A DNA stretch of 64,000 bases from Stieleria neptunia (GTDB lineage: Bacteria > Planctomycetota > Planctomycetia > Pirellulales > Pirellulaceae), in NCBI RefSeq assembly GCF_007754155.1, contig NZ_CP037423.1:8800938-8864937 (forward strand). Direction: 5' to 3'. Of this stretch, positions 9,222 to 18,309 are shown in pieces. Under the pieces are notes generated by a model. The model searched no databases, was not told where the DNA came from, and saw only the letters and a list, made by a program, of their open reading frames with translations. The position numbers were made by a program, and so were the translations under genes. The first letter of the stretch is position 1. Each line of letters begins with the position of its first letter.

Positions 9222-10067
9222 TCAGGGTTTGGTCGCCCAAAAATCCAGCACCCGTACTTTGTCCAACACCGGCTTGAGCACCTCCACAAACGCCAGGTGA
9301 TCGGGATGCGGCAGATACGCTTCACGTCCCTCTTCACTGTCGAATGTGACCAGGAAACAGTGGGTGAATCCGTCGTCGTGCGTTTCGGGGCTGTTGTTGG
9401 TCGACCATTCGAACGCGCGAATCGTGTCGATTTTTGTCGGCAGCGCGGCAAATGCTTGTTCAACTTTCTTCACTTCTTCACGCGAGGCCGAATCCTGGAA
9501 CTTGAAGAACACCGCATGCTGCAGCGCTTTGTCCGGCTGGTCCTGTTTCGGATCGCCCCAGTAGTCCAGCACAAACACGTCCTTCATGTGCGGCCGCAAC
9601 ACATCGCCGAACGCCTTGTGCGCCGGATGGGGCAGGTAGGCTTGACGCCCCGCGTCGTCGGCGAACGTCAGCAAAAAGCAATGCGTCAACCCGTCATCCA
9701 ATCCTTCGGGGCTGTTGTTGACCCCGTACTGAAAATCGATGATCGAATCGATCTTGGACGGCAGCTCCGCGAACGCATCGACCACGCCCTGAATGTCCTC
9801 TTCGCTCGAAGACTCTTTGAAAGAAAAGAAAACTGCGTGTCGTAACATGCCGCTGTTGACGTTGTCGGGGTTTTCGGGGTGGACGGTTTTGTCGGCCGAA
9901 TGGTCGGCCGCTTCGCCGGTCTCCGGCTCCGCAGTGGCGGTATCGGAGGCAGTGGTGGCAGCGGCGATCGGCTCGGCCGTCGCCGCCGCGTCGGAATCGT
10001 CGGGGGCGCCGCAGCCACAGGCGGCGATCAGCAAACAACAGCCGATGGCGAGTTCAGAACGAAACAT
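9222..10067 (-). CDS. Lipoprotein with two Dabb (stress-responsive A/B barrel) domains
   Basis: The N-terminus has a lipobox-like signal (CCLLIAACGCG) and then an Ala/Thr/Glu-rich linker of about 45 residues. Two tandem Dabb domains follow, each starting LRHAVFFSFK or LQHAVFFKFQ and each containing the matching blocks NNSPE, DDG(L/F)THCFL(L/V)TF and YLPHP. The two copies are strongly similar, pointing to an internal duplication. Dabb domains are dimeric alpha/beta barrels; in planctomycetes such secreted forms have no known substrate. The ATG at 10067 gives the signal peptide; an in-frame ATG 15 codons earlier is less likely. It lies 84 bases upstream of manC on the same strand. Confidence 0.82.
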   Translation of the reverse strand: MFRSELAIGCCLLIAACGCGAPDDSDAAATAEPIAAATTASDTATAEPETGEAADHSADKTVHPENPDNVNSGMLRHAVFFSFKESSSEEDIQGVVDAFAELPSKIDSIIDFQYGVNNSPEGLDDGLTHCFLLTFADDAGRQAYLPHPAHKAFGDVLRPHMKDVFVLDYWGDPKQDQPDKALQHAVFFKFQDSASREEVKKVEQAFAALPTKIDTIRAFEWSTNNSPETHDDGFTHCFLVTFDSEEGREAYLPHPDHLAFVEVLKPVLDKVRVLDFWATKP

Positions 10068-10329
10068 CTTGGCAACCTTGTCTGGAAAGGGAGAACGGGG
10101 AGGGACCATCACGCCTGCGACGCACCAATGGTAACGGAAGTCACCATCGGGCGGTTGATCGGATGGGGGCGTCTGTCGTTCTGCAGAACATCACCCCGCA
10201 AACACGGTTTCGCGGTGCGAAAGGCGACCCTCTCACCGCCAGCTGCGTCCACCCGACGGGCCCTGGGCGGCGACGCCGTGAAACCTTCCCCCCCCTGTAT
10301 TTGACCAAGGATTAGCGACCGGCCGCGAT

Positions 10330-11277
10330 TCAGGCAGACGGTTGCTCGGCCAATCGCAGTTTCGCCTGCCGCGCCAACAGTTTTTTCTGATAGCGACCCT
10401 GGACGACATCGACAATGATCAGCACGGCCAGCACAAAGTAGAACGTCGATTTCTGCATCGCTTCGACGTGATACCCGAACAGCTGGATCTTGGCCAAGTG
10501 ACCGCCTTCGCTGACCAGCATCACACCGACGATGAACAGGATGAACAGCCCCAGCACCTCGTACATCCGATTCTTCTTCAAAAATTCGGCCACGTGATCG
10601 GCCAGCCAGATCATCAGCACGCCGCTCAAGATGACGGCGGTCGCCATGATTTCTAGAGATTTGGTCAGCGCCATTGCGCTCAAAATGGAGTCGAAGGAAA
10701 ACACCAGATTCATCGTCACGATCAACGAGATCGCCTTGGTGACCGAGTTCCCCTTTTCCCCCTTGTCGCCTTCTTCCCCCAGGTCCGAGACCGCCAGCAA
10801 GTGATAGATCTCTTTGATCGCCGTCCAGAGGATGAACGCGCCGCCGCCGATCACGATCAAACTGTGCCCGGAAAGATGCACTTCCAGCGGATGCGAAATC
10901 AGATTCAGGAAGGGCTCTTGCAGCAATGCGATGACTTTGACAACGACATACAACAAGATGATCCGGAACACGATCGCCAGCCCGATCCCCCACTTGCGCA
11001 CCATCGACTGCTTCGATTCTTCCACCCGCTTGCTCTCGATGGAGATATACAGCAGGTTGTCAAAGCCGAGCACCGCTTGCAGCACGATCAGCATTCCCAA
11101 CGTCAAAATACCGCCGACGGAAAACAAGCTCTCTTCGGACGGTTCCGCCAAATCTCCCGCGACCACTTCCGGCGGTGCGGTCTCGGCCAACAACATCAGG
11201 GGCTCGGTAAACATCCCCAACGAAAATGGGGTGCTGAAAATCGAACTGACGGTTGAGCAAAAATCGAATTCGAGCAT
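10330..11277 (-). CDS. TerC family integral membrane protein
   Basis: About 315 residues with seven or more hydrophobic segments. Both TerC motifs are visible: the first membrane acidic motif in LGFDNLLYISIESKR and the second in VFSFDSILSAMAL. TerC/Alx/YceF proteins are thought to move metal ions, notably manganese, and to help metalate exported proteins. The frame opens upstream with a GTG at 11322, but the ATG at 11277 is a more natural start. It has a short N-terminal extension before the first TerC helix that is unusual and could be a targeting sequence. Divergent from the NIPSNAP gene. Confidence 0.88.
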   Translation of the reverse strand: MLEFDFCSTVSSIFSTPFSLGMFTEPLMLLAETAPPEVVAGDLAEPSEESLFSVGGILTLGMLIVLQAVLGFDNLLYISIESKRVEESKQSMVRKWGIGLAIVFRIILLYVVVKVIALLQEPFLNLISHPLEVHLSGHSLIVIGGGAFILWTAIKEIYHLLAVSDLGEEGDKGEKGNSVTKAISLIVTMNLVFSFDSILSAMALTKSLEIMATAVILSGVLMIWLADHVAEFLKKNRMYEVLGLFILFIVGVMLVSEGGHLAKIQLFGYHVEAMQKSTFYFVLAVLIIVDVVQGRYQKKLLARQAKLRLAEQPSA

Positions 11278-11429
11278 CGGGTCAGCCAGTCGCTGGGGTG
11301 GTTCAGAATTCCCGGCGGGCACAATCCCCGCCGGAGTGGTGGCGGGATTATGATGCCATCATCGATTCCACCTCAACCCCGCAGAAAACTCGCGTCGCGT
11401 CAGCGCACGCCAACCGCGAGAGTCAAACG

Positions 11430-12242
11430 ATGAAAAAAACCCCACGCCGAAACGTCCTGATCACCGCCGCATCCCTGCTGACGCTCACCCTGTTCGGCCC
11501 GGGCGCCACGCGAGCCGCCGAAACGGGAACGCCAATGACGAAGCAGCTTTATGAAGTCCGCACCTACCTGCTGGGCGACAACGGCGACGCCGCCGCGGTC
11601 GACCGGTACTTGCAACACGCCTTGCTGCCGGCACTGGGGCGATTGAACATCGGACCGGTGGGCGTGTTTTCGCCGGCGTCCAACGACACCAATGACCGTG
11701 ACAGCATCATCGTCGTGATTCCCGCCAAGAGCGCCGAAGAACTCGCCGGACTTTCGACGCGGCTGCAAAACGACGAACAATACCTCGCCGACGCCAAACC
11801 CTACCTGGAACGCGGCCCCCAAGACGCTCCGTTTGCCAGAATCTCCAGCGAACTGCTGGTGGCGATGGACTGCATGCCGACGCTGAATGTCCCCGCCGGC
11901 ACCTTGGACAACAACGATCGCGTCTACGAGCTGCGGCTGTACGAAAGTGCCAATGAGCGACTGGGCGATTTGAAAGTCGACATGTTCAACAACGGGGAAG
12001 TCCCGATCTTTCTCGATTGCGGCATCGCCCCGATCTTCATCGGCCAAGCCGTCATCGGCCCGCAAACGCCAAACCTGACCTACCTGACGGTCTACCCCAA
12101 CGACGCGGCGCGACTGAAAGCCTGGGACGCGTTTCGCGCCCACGCCGATTGGCAGGTCCTGAAAAACGTCGCCAAGTACAAGGGCACGGTCAGCAAGATC
12201 GACAAGCACATCCTGACGGCCAAGCCGTATTCGCAGATGTAG
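11430..12242 (+). CDS. Secreted NIPSNAP-family protein
   Basis: About 270 residues. The N-terminus is a signal peptide (MKKTPRRNVLITAASLLTLT, cleaved near ATRAAE), possibly Tat-like but with a single RR. The body has two NIPSNAP-type ferredoxin-like domains: the first begins LYEVRTYLLGD, the second RVYELRLYESAN. NIPSNAP domains have no agreed biochemical function. The ATG at 11430 is preferred to an earlier in-frame start at 11253 because it gives the signal sequence and avoids overlap with the divergent TerC gene. A family A palindrome follows the stop codon and may stabilise or end the transcript. Confidence 0.85.
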   Translation: MKKTPRRNVLITAASLLTLTLFGPGATRAAETGTPMTKQLYEVRTYLLGDNGDAAAVDRYLQHALLPALGRLNIGPVGVFSPASNDTNDRDSIIVVIPAKSAEELAGLSTRLQNDEQYLADAKPYLERGPQDAPFARISSELLVAMDCMPTLNVPAGTLDNNDRVYELRLYESANERLGDLKVDMFNNGEVPIFLDCGIAPIFIGQAVIGPQTPNLTYLTVYPNDAARLKAWDAFRAHADWQVLKNVAKYKGTVSKIDKHILTAKPYSQM

Positions 12243-12289
12243 CGGACGAGCAACCGGCCCGGGCCGCCGCCACCGTGCAGGGCCCCCCT

Positions 12290-12407
12290 GTGAAGCATTT
12301 TTTAGCGGTAGGGCGCGAGCCCTCCGGTGTTTTGGCAGAGATGAAGAACCGGAGGGCTCGCGCCCTGCCGCTAAAACCTCAAGAAACACTTGGGAAAAAT
12401 GCTTCAC
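12290..12407. repeat. Full palindromic repeat, family A (TTTTTTAGCGGTAGGGCGCG type)
   Basis: Inner arms 12304-12328 and 12348-12372 are perfect inverted copies of 25 bases enclosing a 19-base loop; outer arms GTGAAGCATTTTTT (12290-12303) and AAAAATGCTTCAC (12395-12407) also pair. Related copies or half copies occur at 14151, 38041, 43725, 51162 and 51775. It lies downstream of the NIPSNAP stop. Confidence 0.9.
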
Positions 12408-12451
12408 AGCGTTAGGTGCAGGGCTGACCGGCTCCGCTGACGAGCCGGCCG

Positions 12452-12703
12452 CTACGCCACGTCACCGCCGTCCCCTCGCAGCTTGGCCGAAGGAATGTTG
12501 GTCAATTGAAACGTGTTGCGGAGAATCGTTTTGTCGCAACACGTGACCCGCGCAGCGAATTCAAACACGTTGCCAACGATCTCCGTCAAGTTGACCACGA
12601 TCCGCAAGGAGTCGCCGGGCCGGGCGAAACCGCGGAAGCGTGCATGCTTGTTGATGCTGAAAGTACTTCATGGGGCCCAGAGCTTTGAATCGGATACGAA
12701 ACG
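12452..12703 (-). pseudogene. Decayed 3' fragment of a FabZ-like hot-dog dehydratase
   Basis: On the minus strand the frame from 12667 to the TAG at 12452-12454 encodes 71 residues that begin FSINKHARFRGFARPGDS and continue with LRIVVNLTEIVGNVFEFAAR. This is the C-terminal half of a beta-hydroxyacyl-ACP dehydratase type hot-dog fold. There is no start codon and a TGA lies immediately upstream in this frame; the preceding sequence continues in another frame as ALGPMKYF, so a frameshift is likely at about 12660. The catalytic His/Glu half is absent. It sits downstream of the fatty acid desaturase, suggesting a lost lipid gene pair. Confidence 0.5.
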
Positions 12704-12704
12704 A

Positions 12705-12738
12705 CCCGATGCACGCTTGGGATCAAGCATGCATCGGG
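12705..12738 (-). terminator. Stem-loop between desaturase and dehydratase remnant
   Basis: CCCGATGCA pairs with TGCATCGGG and, after one mismatch, GCTTG pairs with CAAGC around a GGAT loop. It lies 44 bases past the desaturase stop. The minus-strand side is followed only by TCGTTTCGT, so the U-tract is weak; it could also stop plus-strand transcripts. Confidence 0.55.
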
Positions 12739-12781
12739 CCATTGTTTTCAGCGCTTGTTTTCAGCGGTTGCCGCGGTGCGA

Positions 12782-13852
12782 TCAGGCCGCCGCGTTTTTC
12801 TCTTTGGCTTTCTTTTCTTTCGCATTGCGATAGTCGACCACGTCCCAAACCAGACCGAGCGTTCGGAACAGACGAATGGCTTGCCAGGTGATATCAAATT
12901 CCCACCACTTGTGACCGTGCTTGGCCATCCGCGGGTGAGCATGGTGATTGTTGTGCCAGCCCTCGCCGTAGGCGATGATCGCGACCAGCCAGTTGTTTCG
13001 GCTGTCGTCGGTCGTTTCGTAGTTCTTGTAGCCCCACATGTGCGACGCACTGTTGACCATCCAGGTCGCGTGCAACACGCCAACCAGGCGGACGAACAGA
13101 CCCCAGACCAACAACGAGGCGCCGAAGGAGGCACCGCCGAAGTAGTAGCCGACGCCGAACAAGATCGCCCCGCTTGCGATGTGAATCGGCAGGAACAGAT
13201 AGTCCATGATTCGCATGCCACGAAGCTTGTAAAGATCCGGCGCCCATTTCTGCAGATACGCTTTGCGATCGCCGTTGTGAGTGTGGTAGGCGAGCCAGAA
13301 CATATGACTCCACCAACTGCCGTCGTGCGGCGAATGGGGATCCCCATCCTGGTCGCTGTGTTTGTGGTGCTTGCGGTGATCGGCCACCCAATCAAGCGGC
13401 GTGCCTTCGCCGGCGAGCGATCCGACCCCGGCCAACACGTATTTGAACCAGGTTTTCGTTTTCATGCCCGAGTGGGTCAACAATCGGTGATAGCCCAAGC
13501 AGATCCCGATGCTGCCGGTCAGCCAGTGCAATCCCAACATGACCGCCAGTCCGGTCCAGGTGAACGTGTACCAGGCAAAGCCGAGCACGACCGCATGGGC
13601 CAGCCCCAACCAGCCGATCGCCCACCAGGAGATGTTGGCGAAACGCTTGCGATCGTTCGCCGTCTCCACCTGACCCTCAGGCTTGGACTGCTTGACCTCC
13701 AGCGTGTTGGGATCATTCCAAGGTTCAGCCGGATTGGCTTCGAGTGATCCTTGCTTCCCGGCGACTTGTTCCAGCTCGGGAAACTCTAGCTTGGTTGTAT
13801 TCTCGGATGACTTCCGGTGCGATTTCTGCGGTGTCTCTACTACGTTCGCCAT
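12782..13852 (-). CDS. Membrane fatty acid (acyl-CoA delta-9 type) desaturase
   Basis: Di-iron membrane enzyme that introduces a double bond in an acyl chain, controlling membrane fluidity. The three histidine boxes are HRLLTH, HRKHHKH (as DHRKHHKHSD) and HNNHH (EGWHNNHHAHPR), with hydrophobic helices before the first box and between the second and third. The last eight-residue sequence is lysine-rich. About 356 residues from the ATG at 13852 (MANVVETPQKS); the frame is open another 103 codons upstream but that part looks non-coding. The first 85 residues before the membrane part are polar, longer than in many bacterial desaturases. The oxygen-dependent chemistry implies an aerobe. Confidence 0.92.
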   Translation of the reverse strand: MANVVETPQKSHRKSSENTTKLEFPELEQVAGKQGSLEANPAEPWNDPNTLEVKQSKPEGQVETANDRKRFANISWWAIGWLGLAHAVVLGFAWYTFTWTGLAVMLGLHWLTGSIGICLGYHRLLTHSGMKTKTWFKYVLAGVGSLAGEGTPLDWVADHRKHHKHSDQDGDPHSPHDGSWWSHMFWLAYHTHNGDRKAYLQKWAPDLYKLRGMRIMDYLFLPIHIASGAILFGVGYYFGGASFGASLLVWGLFVRLVGVLHATWMVNSASHMWGYKNYETTDDSRNNWLVAIIAYGEGWHNNHHAHPRMAKHGHKWWEFDITWQAIRLFRTLGLVWDVVDYRNAKEKKAKEKNAAA

Positions 13853-14562
13853 AACGACGATTCCTCGATCAGGACGTTGCTTGGTGCTGAGCGGCATTCG
13901 GTTGCCACTCGGGTTCTGCGGAAGTCTAAGGATTTCCAGGTCCCTGTCTGTCTCGATCGGGGCATTTGAATGTAACGGAGATGTAAAAGATCCGCCCGAC
14001 CCCCTCCGGTGAGTGCAGCGACACCGGTGATCCGCATGTGACAAACCGTCAACCCAGCCGATTCGGGCGTTTGAATGTCGCGAATCCGCCAGTCGTGATG
14101 ACAGCATTTTCGCGATGCGACGGGCCGGCGAACGATCCAGGGAGGCAACGCTGTGAAGCATTTTTTAGCGGCAGCCGGAAAACTCGACGCAGAGCGATCG
14201 ACCGGAAGCAAAACGCGGCCGCGGTTGACGATTCAATCGCACCGGTCGTTTCAAGCGGAAGCTCGCCGCAAAAATCGTCCGATGAATCGGGTTACCGGTG
14301 AGAGTCTGCTGTTCAGCGGACTCGGCGCGGACGAATAGGAGGGAAGGTACGGTGGGTTCACTGTGGGAGTGAAATCGTCGTCACCGACCACTTGCAATTC
14401 GGTTTTCAAACAACGGTCGAGTTTCGCTTTCGAGTGAGACCCGACCGTTTTTCTGTTCTCAGGTTCAGCAAGCAAGTGGCGTAAGCTTCCAGCTTGCGTT
14501 TGACGAATGAAACGAGACGGCAAGCCGGCAGGCTTCCCCCACGAGTAAACGCTGACCGAGCA
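13853..14562. other. 710-base intergenic region with two repeat elements
   Basis: I see no credible gene here; the open frames have no start signals or family features. It holds a half copy of repeat family A at 14151-14178 (CTGTGAAGCATTTTTTAGCG without the second arm) and a family G palindrome at 14476-14542. Confidence 0.6.
14476..14542. repeat. Palindromic repeat, family G (GTGGCGTAAGCTTCCAGC)
   Basis: GTGGCGTAAGCTTCCAGCTT at the left pairs imperfectly with AAGCCGGCAGGCTTCCCCCAC at the right around a spacer of about 22 bases. It lies 20 bases past the stop of phosphofructokinase and could act in its 3' end. Confidence 0.65.
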
Positions 14563-15750
14563 CTAGTGCGGCGGCGGTGTGATGAACGGGTTTTGGTAGC
14601 CCGGCGTGTCGCCGAAGCAGATGCCCATCGCCCGGGCGCTCTGAACGGCCGAGCCGGACGGATCGACGGTGCGAATCTGGTCGACCGCCTCGGCAATGGA
14701 GACATCGCGAATGTCCGGCGGATCGCTGCACACCATCTGCCCGAATTTGCCTTCGGTGATCAGTCGGACCGCATGGGCGCCGTATTCGCTGGCCAAGACG
14801 CGGTCAAAGGTTGTCGGGCCGCCGCCACGCTGCAGATGTCCCAACACGACGAATCGGACATCCTGTTCGATCATCCCCTCCAGACGCTCGGCGATGACCT
14901 GGCCGATACCGCCGAGACGGACCTGTTTGTTTTGCACCCCGGCCTGTTCTTCGACGACCAGCCCGCCGGAAGGCAAATGGGCCCCCTCGGCGACGACGAT
15001 CAGCGTGAAGTACTTGTCCAGCGCCCGGCGTTCGGCGATTTTCGCAATGATGTTGTCATAGGTCCACTCGATCTCGGGAATCAAGATCACGTCTGCACCG
15101 CCGGCGATCCCCCCGTGCAGGGCGATCCATCCGGTGTGCCGCCCCATCACCTCCAACACCATCACCCGCTCGTGGCTCGCCGCGGTCGTGTGCAACCGGT
15201 CCAGCGCGTCGGTGCAGCACAGCACGGCGCTATTAAACCCGAACGTGAAGGCGGTCGCTTTGAGGTCGTTGTCGATGGTTTTGGGGACCCCGACCACCGG
15301 GATTCCCGCTTCGTGAAATTGCAGTGCCGTCGACAGCGACCCGTCTCCGCCGACCACAATCAGCCCCTCGAGTTTCAGGCGTTCGACCGTCTCGGCAACG
15401 CGACCGATCAATTGCGGATCCAGCTCCGCGCGGCCGCTTTCCCCCACCCGCGCCGCAAACCGGCCCTTGTTGGTCGACCCCAGGATCGTGCCCCCCTGCA
15501 CCAGAATGCCTGCGGTGTTCCGCGGGCTGAGCACCTGGTAGCGAATCGGATCGACGAGCCCCTCGAATCCGTCCCGAAACCCGACCACGTCATAACCGAG
15601 CCAAAATGCGGTTTTGGTTGTCGCCCGGATCACCGCGTTCAGCCCCGGGCAATCGCCACCGGAGGTCAGGATTCCGATCCGCGGTCGCTTCCCCAGTCGC
15701 TCGCGACCGTAGAGGTGGACTTCGCCATTTTCAGTGATTTCAACGGACAT
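14563..15750 (-). CDS. pfkA: 6-phosphofructokinase, mixed-type active site
   Basis: Glycolytic phosphorylation of fructose-6-phosphate. 395 residues from ATG 15750. Signatures are GGDCPGLNAVIRA at 31-43, GGDGS in the phosphoryl-donor loop, PKTIDNDL in the catalytic loop, MGRHTGWIAL and the C-terminal GHLQRGG. The pair Gly in GGDGS with Lys in PKTIDND is characteristic of the group III or mixed-substrate clade: Gly at the first site favours ATP, whereas the Lys is the usual PPi-enzyme residue. ATP as donor is therefore likely but PPi use cannot be excluded by eye. An upstream in-frame ATG at 15858 is less likely. Single-gene unit. Confidence 0.9.
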   Translation of the reverse strand: MSVEITENGEVHLYGRERLGKRPRIGILTSGGDCPGLNAVIRATTKTAFWLGYDVVGFRDGFEGLVDPIRYQVLSPRNTAGILVQGGTILGSTNKGRFAARVGESGRAELDPQLIGRVAETVERLKLEGLIVVGGDGSLSTALQFHEAGIPVVGVPKTIDNDLKATAFTFGFNSAVLCCTDALDRLHTTAASHERVMVLEVMGRHTGWIALHGGIAGGADVILIPEIEWTYDNIIAKIAERRALDKYFTLIVVAEGAHLPSGGLVVEEQAGVQNKQVRLGGIGQVIAERLEGMIEQDVRFVVLGHLQRGGGPTTFDRVLASEYGAHAVRLITEGKFGQMVCSDPPDIRDVSIAEAVDQIRTVDPSGSAVQSARAMGICFGDTPGYQNPFITPPPH

Positions 15751-16123
15751 CCCGCGATTGCTCCTGCCTGTCGATCGATTTGAGAACGCCCGGCAAACCG
15801 GCCCGCGGACGTTTCGCCCTGCGAAAGTAGACATCGCGGACCGATTCCAATAGCCCAAAATGCAATTCCTGACAACGATTTCACTTGGTTCTGCCAGGAC
15901 GCCGATCTATGATGAGGTCGGCAAGAGGAACGATTTGCGATCATCCCCTGGGGAGGTACGGGCCGCGAATCCAAACGCCTTATTCCTCTGGCCCGGTTTC
16001 ATCCACCCCAATCGACGCCGCGCGCGGCGTCAGGCGGGGTGTCGAAGGTATCCCCATTTCATGGTCGCATCCGGGCGTTAATCTCATCACCGTTGCGGCT
16101 CCAATCGCACAAGGAATTCGAAC
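15751..16123. other. 373-base divergent intergenic region
   Basis: No gene is seen. It must hold promoters for phosphofructokinase (minus) and the Gly/Met-rich protein (plus). A small stem-loop GCCGATC/GGTCGGC lies at 15901-15922. I cannot pick a convincing -35/-10 pair. Confidence 0.5.
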
Positions 16124-16999
16124 GTGTCCTATCGCACCCCATCAATCCCTGCCCGTCTCGTTTCTCGCCGCGTGTTCGCCGGCCTGTTGTCGTTCGGCGT
16201 CGCGTTGAGCGCCGGCTTGGCGTCGGCTGACGCTCCCGCGGCCGACGAAACCGTCCAAGCGGAACTGTTTACCGCGATCGACGAAGGAAAAATCGACGTC
16301 AAGTTCATCCCGCTGAACACCACCAAAGCGAACGTCATTGTCAACAACCTGACCGACAAACCGATGACCCTGCGACTGCCGGCCGCATTTGCCGGAGTGC
16401 CGATCAACCGCCAAGGGATGATGGGCGGCATGGGTGGCATGGGCGGCGGCATGGGAGGCATGGGCGGCGGCGGCATGGGAGGCGGCGGCGGCGGTCAAGC
16501 GATGGGCGGTGGCATGGGCGGCGGCGGCATGGGTGGTATGGGCGGCGGCATGGGAGGCATGGGCGGCGGCGGCATGGGTGGCTTCATGCGAATTCCCCCG
16601 CAACGCCAACAAAAACTCGCCGTGACCACGGTTTGCCTGGAACACGGACGCCCCGATCCGACTCCCAAAATGGCCTACAAAATCGTCCCCTTGGACTTCG
16701 TCACCCAAGACGACCGCGTGCATGTGCTGTGCGAAGCACTCGGCAATCGCCAAGTCGCTCAAAACACCGCTCAGGCCGCTGCCTGGAACTTGATGGACAA
16801 GCTGCCCTGGGAAACCCTGGCCGCCAAGAATCGCGTCGAGAGCAAGTACACCGGCAACGTCCGCTGGTTCTCGCCGATCGAAATCCAATCGGCCATCGCC
16901 GTCGTTCGTGAAGCCACACGGATCGCCGAGTCTCGCAGCGAAACCGAATCAGAATCCAGCGAGTCACTCTCCAGCGAGTCACTTTCCAGCGATAGCTGA
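16124..16999 (+). CDS. Secreted Gly/Met-rich low-complexity protein
   Basis: 291 residues. A signal peptide (RRVFAGLLSFGVALSAGLASA) is followed by about 60 ordered residues, then a low-complexity block of MGGG/GGMG repeats spanning roughly residues 99-154, then about 110 ordered residues (ending KYTGNVRWFSPIEIQSAIA) and a Ser/Glu tail with a duplicated SSESL unit. The start is GTG at 16124 with AAGGA about 9 bases before it. A strong terminator follows at 17056. I do not recognise a family; planctomycete secreted proteins with such Gly/Met inserts are of unknown function, and metal or surface binding by the Met residues is only a guess. Confidence 0.78.
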   Translation: MSYRTPSIPARLVSRRVFAGLLSFGVALSAGLASADAPAADETVQAELFTAIDEGKIDVKFIPLNTTKANVIVNNLTDKPMTLRLPAAFAGVPINRQGMMGGMGGMGGGMGGMGGGGMGGGGGGQAMGGGMGGGGMGGMGGGMGGMGGGGMGGFMRIPPQRQQKLAVTTVCLEHGRPDPTPKMAYKIVPLDFVTQDDRVHVLCEALGNRQVAQNTAQAAAWNLMDKLPWETLAAKNRVESKYTGNVRWFSPIEIQSAIAVVREATRIAESRSETESESSESLSSESLSSDS

Positions 17000-17055
17000 A
17001 GACGCCCCGCACGACCGAGCGTTTGATCGGGCTCGGCCTCCGATCGGATCACACC

Positions 17056-17092
17056 AACGGCTGACGAACTCCGGTTCGCCAGCCGTTTTTTT
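17056..17092 (+). terminator. Rho-independent terminator
   Basis: AACGGCTG-CGAAC pairs with GTTCG-CAGCCGTT around a TCCG loop, with one bulged base in each arm, and a run of seven T follows. It lies 57 bases after the stop of the Gly/Met-rich gene and isolates it from the next gene. Confidence 0.9.
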
Positions 17093-17268
17093 GTGCCGCC
17101 ATCGGATCGCCGCGCTGCGCCGCGAAATCCCCGATTCGCTGCAGAAGACAGGAAACTGCCCTGGCGAGTGAAAATGTGACGGTTGTATTGAATATCAAGC
17201 GGCCGACCTGCCGATAAGCCCTGTGATGGATGCCCTGTCGTGAACTGTGCGCATGGAGGCGCACTGCA

Positions 17269-18309
17269 ATGGTCATATTTTCGCTCAAGCTGTTCAACAA
17301 CGTCCGAAAAGCGATTGCGGGACGACGTTTCCCGCACCAATTGGCCGGCGGTGTTGCGTTGGGCGTGCTGCTGGGAATCATCCCACACGGCAATTTGATG
17401 GCCCTGATCGTGTTGGCCATGCTGTTGTGTTTCAAGGTCAACCACGCGTTGATGGGAGTCGTGGCGATCGTGGTTTCCTTCGTGGCGACCCGGCTGGACC
17501 CGTACTCACACCAAGTCGGCGAATACCTGCTGACGCACCCCTCGGGCAGCCGGTGGGCGGCCCAGGCGTGGTCCTTGCCCGTGGTCCCGTGGACGGACCT
17601 GAACAACACCGTGGTGCTCGGCAGCTTTGTGATCGGATCGCTGTCGGTGCTTCCGATCTTCGCGATTTGCTTGCCGCTGTTTCGATTGGCCGCCCCCAGC
17701 ACAAACAGCGAGAGCGACGTTGAGAGCGACGGGCAAACCGAAGCCGCCGAATCCGGAACCCCCCTCGCGTCGCCCGCTGCCGATTGGTTGCCAGCTGACG
17801 ACCGACGCGACGGCGAACACGAACTGCGGTCACCCCACGGATCCTCAGTCGAGGCCTCCGAGAGCGGCAGCACAACGGATGCGGTTTCCGTGCTGATCGA
17901 TCAACAGGATGCGGTGCCACCGCCCCGCTTCGCGCTTCGCAAACGCGACCTCGCCGAACCGAGCGCGACCGACCCGACGACGATTCCGATTGACAACGTG
18001 CTCGCCAACGAGCCGGTCTTCATTCCGATCGACGCGTCGGAGGACAACGACGACAACACGACGGCCGATCTCGCCGCGACGAAAGCCGAAACCGACTTGT
18101 CCGACGAGCTCCCCACCAACGAACAAATGGTTTCCGTCGAGACTCGGATCGACGTGATTCGGATGAAGGATTTTTGCGACGACGAAGCCACCCCCGGTGC
18201 GACTGGCCGGGACATCGCAAACCGTGAAACCGAGCAACCGATGGACGAAGCACTCAACTACCTGCTTCGTCAATTGCGTCACTCCCAGGAAAGGAAAGCA
18301 GCAGGATGA
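17269..18309 (+). CDS. TIGR03546-type membrane protein
   Basis: 346 residues. The N-terminal 150 residues contain about three membrane helices in the order known for TIGR03546/DUF2062-like proteins (KLFNNVRKAIAGRRFPHQLA, GVLLGIIPHGNLMALIVLAM, then SFVIGSLSVLPIFAICLPLF). The C-terminal half is acidic, low-complexity and probably disordered, ending with a short helix. The ATG at 17269 has GGAGG nine bases upstream. Its stop overlaps the start of the next gene by four bases (ATGA), showing translational coupling. In proteobacteria TIGR03546 and TIGR03545 genes are neighbours; the function of the pair is unknown. Confidence 0.8.
   Translation: MVIFSLKLFNNVRKAIAGRRFPHQLAGGVALGVLLGIIPHGNLMALIVLAMLLCFKVNHALMGVVAIVVSFVATRLDPYSHQVGEYLLTHPSGSRWAAQAWSLPVVPWTDLNNTVVLGSFVIGSLSVLPIFAICLPLFRLAAPSTNSESDVESDGQTEAAESGTPLASPAADWLPADDRRDGEHELRSPHGSSVEASESGSTTDAVSVLIDQQDAVPPPRFALRKRDLAEPSATDPTTIPIDNVLANEPVFIPIDASEDNDDNTTADLAATKAETDLSDELPTNEQMVSVETRIDVIRMKDFCDDEATPGATGRDIANRETEQPMDEALNYLLRQLRHSQERKAAG

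Noticed and set aside
12506..12833. Plus-strand open frames (60 and 106 residues)
   Set aside because: They are antisense to the dehydratase remnant and run through the hairpin at 12705.
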